Part shown: positions 22,165 through 23,254 of the stretch, piece after piece | Numbering within the stretch: position 1 is the first letter of the stretch | How the letters are laid out: every line of letters begins with the position of its first letter | Virus record (IMG/VR): IMGVR_UViG_3300037070_001921 | Span: 1-23,254 of that record | Origin: a virus | Reading direction: 5' to 3' (one strand) | DNA length: 23,254 nucleotides | The notes under the pieces: model-generated | What the model was told of the DNA's origin: nothing | Database searches by the model: none | Seen by the model: only the letters and a program-made list of their open reading frames with translations | Program-made: the position numbers and the translations under genes

Positions 22165-22541
22165 CACTCTGCTCCTTCGTGTTCGCTTCCATTGAGCGCG
22201 GTTACGGCAATATGGTCGATTTCCTTCAGTAGGTGCCGCGCCCACTGGGCATGTAGTGCGCCGATATCGATGCCGGTGTCCTTCAATACAACCCCGGCGA
22301 CTTTGATCAGCTTGTCGTTCAGCGGCGTGAACAGATCCTCGGGATAGGCTTCGCACCAGCAGGCGATCTTATCGAGCGCCTCCTCGTGGTTCTCGATGCG
22401 CTGGGTCAGGATCAGGATCTGCTGCGCCAGGGTCTCGAACAGACGCTTGAGCTCGATGGCATGCATCCAGGTCTTGCTCGAGTCGCCGTTTTTGACGAAC
22501 TCGTGCAGCCAGACCAGTGCCACCTTCTGCTTGTCGGTCAT
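22164..22541 (-). CDS. Unknown helical protein
   Basis: A 125-residue protein with ATG start and no clear SD. Helices cover most of it: KQKVALVWLHEFVKNG, HAIELKRLFETLAQQILILT, IENHEEALDKIACWCEAYPE, LHAQWARHLLKEIDHIAV. One CWC pair is at about residues 60-62. Soluble; no membrane span. Acts in the accessory run; no function assigned. Confidence 0.8.
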   Translation of the reverse strand: MTDKQKVALVWLHEFVKNGDSSKTWMHAIELKRLFETLAQQILILTQRIENHEEALDKIACWCEAYPEDLFTPLNDKLIKVAGVVLKDTGIDIGALHAQWARHLLKEIDHIAVTALNGSEHEGAE

Positions 22542-22583
22542 TGCAGAATAACCATTACCAGAGTCTTATTCGGCGAAGGCCTG

Positions 22584-22595
22584 GCCTAATTAGGC
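22584..22595. other. 12-base palindrome over the stop codon of the 52-residue gene
   Basis: GCCTAATTAGGC is perfectly symmetric and contains the TAA stop of the membrane protein gene on the minus strand. It may be a chance site, or part of a small regulator site in the 48-base gap before the next gene. Confidence 0.4.
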
Positions 22596-22748
22596 GAAGA
22601 CCAATTGCCAGATACCCCAGCCGGCCAGGATGAACATTGCCCAGCAGCCGAGGCAGAGAATGATGATCGCCCCGACCGGAGGAATGGCGTCGAGGAAATC
22701 CTCAGGCGGATTGGGCGGCCTGGCTCCATACAGGGAGTGTCTGACCAT
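22590..22748 (-). CDS. 52-residue membrane protein
   Basis: ATG to TAA encodes a polar N-terminus (MVRHSLYGARPPNPPEDFLD) and then a long hydrophobic stretch over residues 22-52 with IIILCLGCWAMFILAGWGI, giving one or two spans. A GGAGG SD lies about seven bases upstream, overlapping the end of the beta-helix gene region. The good SD, sensible spacing and hydrophobic pattern support a real gene despite its size. Possible roles include a holin-like or membrane-anchor protein; none is shown. Confidence 0.75.
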   Translation of the reverse strand: MVRHSLYGARPPNPPEDFLDAIPPVGAIIILCLGCWAMFILAGWGIWQLVFA

Positions 22749-22760
22749 CGGCGTCCTCCA

Positions 22761-23254
22761 TCATGGCGTTCCCACGAGTCCGCCTTCCCGGTCGTCGGGC
22801 TCGGGCTCGGGCGGCGGTGTCGGGGCTGCTCCTCCCTCGCTCTGCGGCGACCATGCGGTCAGTGTCTTGCCGTCCGCGCGGGTGCCGGCGGGAAAAGTAT
22901 AAAAATGCGGCGGCGCACCGGCTGACACCGTGAGGTGTTCCGAGTTGTTCTCGATCTCGCAATCGTTGGGCCTGTTGACCTGATTGGTTATGTTGATGGC
23001 CGGCGCGCGGTCAGGATCGGTCGGGCAGAACTGGTTATCACGCGCCACGTTGGAATAAGTTTTATCGTTGTCCGCGTGAAGGACGAGTTCTCCTTTGTAG
23101 GGATGGCTGCGTGCCGGATCGCGTGCATTTCCAAATGTTATGTTGTCGCGCATCGTATTATTCCAGCTATCAAACAAGACGATTCCGCCGCCGTCATTGT
23201 TGTAGGAGAGGTTGTTGACGATCGTATTGTGATGGCAGGCCTGGTCCGCCTCCC
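22761..23254 (-). CDS. Beta-helix protein, N-terminus outside the window
   Basis: The frame is open to the right edge, so the start is not seen; the annotated part begins at EADQACHHNTIVNN. The visible N-terminal half has Asn-ladder repeats typical of right-handed parallel beta-helices: HHNTIVNNLSYNNDGGGIV, then FDSWNNTMRDNITFGNAR, then KTYSNVARDNQFC. The end is Pro-rich and disordered-looking (PTPPPEPEPDD). In phages this fold is common in tail spikes and polysaccharide-degrading enzymes; bacterial lyases and cell-surface proteins share it. The visible part has no catalytic motif that I can assign. It could be a moron gene or a spike placed away from the other tail genes. Confidence 0.8.
   Translation of the reverse strand, partial: EADQACHHNTIVNNLSYNNDGGGIVLFDSWNNTMRDNITFGNARDPARSHPYKGELVLHADNDKTYSNVARDNQFCPTDPDRAPAINITNQVNRPNDCEIENNSEHLTVSAGAPPHFYTFPAGTRADGKTLTAWSPQSEGGAAPTPPPEPEPDDREGGLVGTP

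Noticed and set aside
1-23254. CRISPR arrays, insertion sequences and attachment sites.
   Set aside because: No regularly spaced identical repeats, no transposase-like frame and no integrase or long terminal direct repeats were seen by eye.

Overview
This window is a stretch of a tailed double-stranded DNA phage (or prophage) with a podovirus-like virion module. Every gene I can support lies on the minus strand, so the region is transcribed right to left. The DNA is GC-rich. The Pro/Gly protein with HPIYIP motifs and the style of the tail proteins remind me of phages of Alphaproteobacteria, perhaps Rhizobiales; that host guess is an inference from memory, not a search. I see no integrase, replication, lysis-enzyme or tRNA gene, so lifestyle cannot be decided here. 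|| Layout, right to left. (1) 23254-20358: accessory and unknown genes. These are the C-terminal part of a beta-helix protein cut by the window edge, a 52-residue membrane protein too short for ordinary ORF cut-offs, three small unknown proteins, two neighbouring proteins sharing a four-cysteine pattern (the longer ends in an AT-hook-like tail), and an acidic Met/Pro/Gly-rich protein. (2) 20356-17607: DNA packaging. Terminase small subunit, four small genes (one a 26-residue membrane peptide), then terminase large subunit with Walker A, Walker B and nuclease aspartates. (3) 17606-16618: about 990 bases with no convincing gene but many inverted repeats, a strong terminator-like hairpin and a weak promoter candidate just ahead of the next operon. 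(4) 16617-9619: head genes. A small unknown protein, a large portal with a Pro/Ala-rich insert, a small unknown protein, a scaffold-like protein, an N4 gp56-type major capsid protein, two probable head-surface proteins, and a Pro/Gly-repeat protein followed by a terminator-like hairpin. (5) 9561-1: tail and entry genes. An unknown structural protein, a head-to-tail adaptor candidate, a 710-residue tail (nozzle-like) protein, a 935-residue fiber with a large internal duplication, a 674-residue helical repeat protein with 11-residue periodicity, a GNAT acetyltransferase, a beta-rich cupin-like protein, and the start of a Gly/Ala-rich membrane-active protein that leaves the window on the left. 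|| How it works together: terminase cuts and pumps DNA through the portal into a shell of capsid protein built on the scaffold; decoration proteins finish the head; adaptor, nozzle, fiber and long helical proteins form the tail and entry apparatus. At least twelve gene junctions overlap by ATGA, GTGA, TGATG or TAATG, so translation is tightly coupled. The hairpin after the Pro/Gly gene sits where a partial terminator would lower tail-gene expression relative to head genes.
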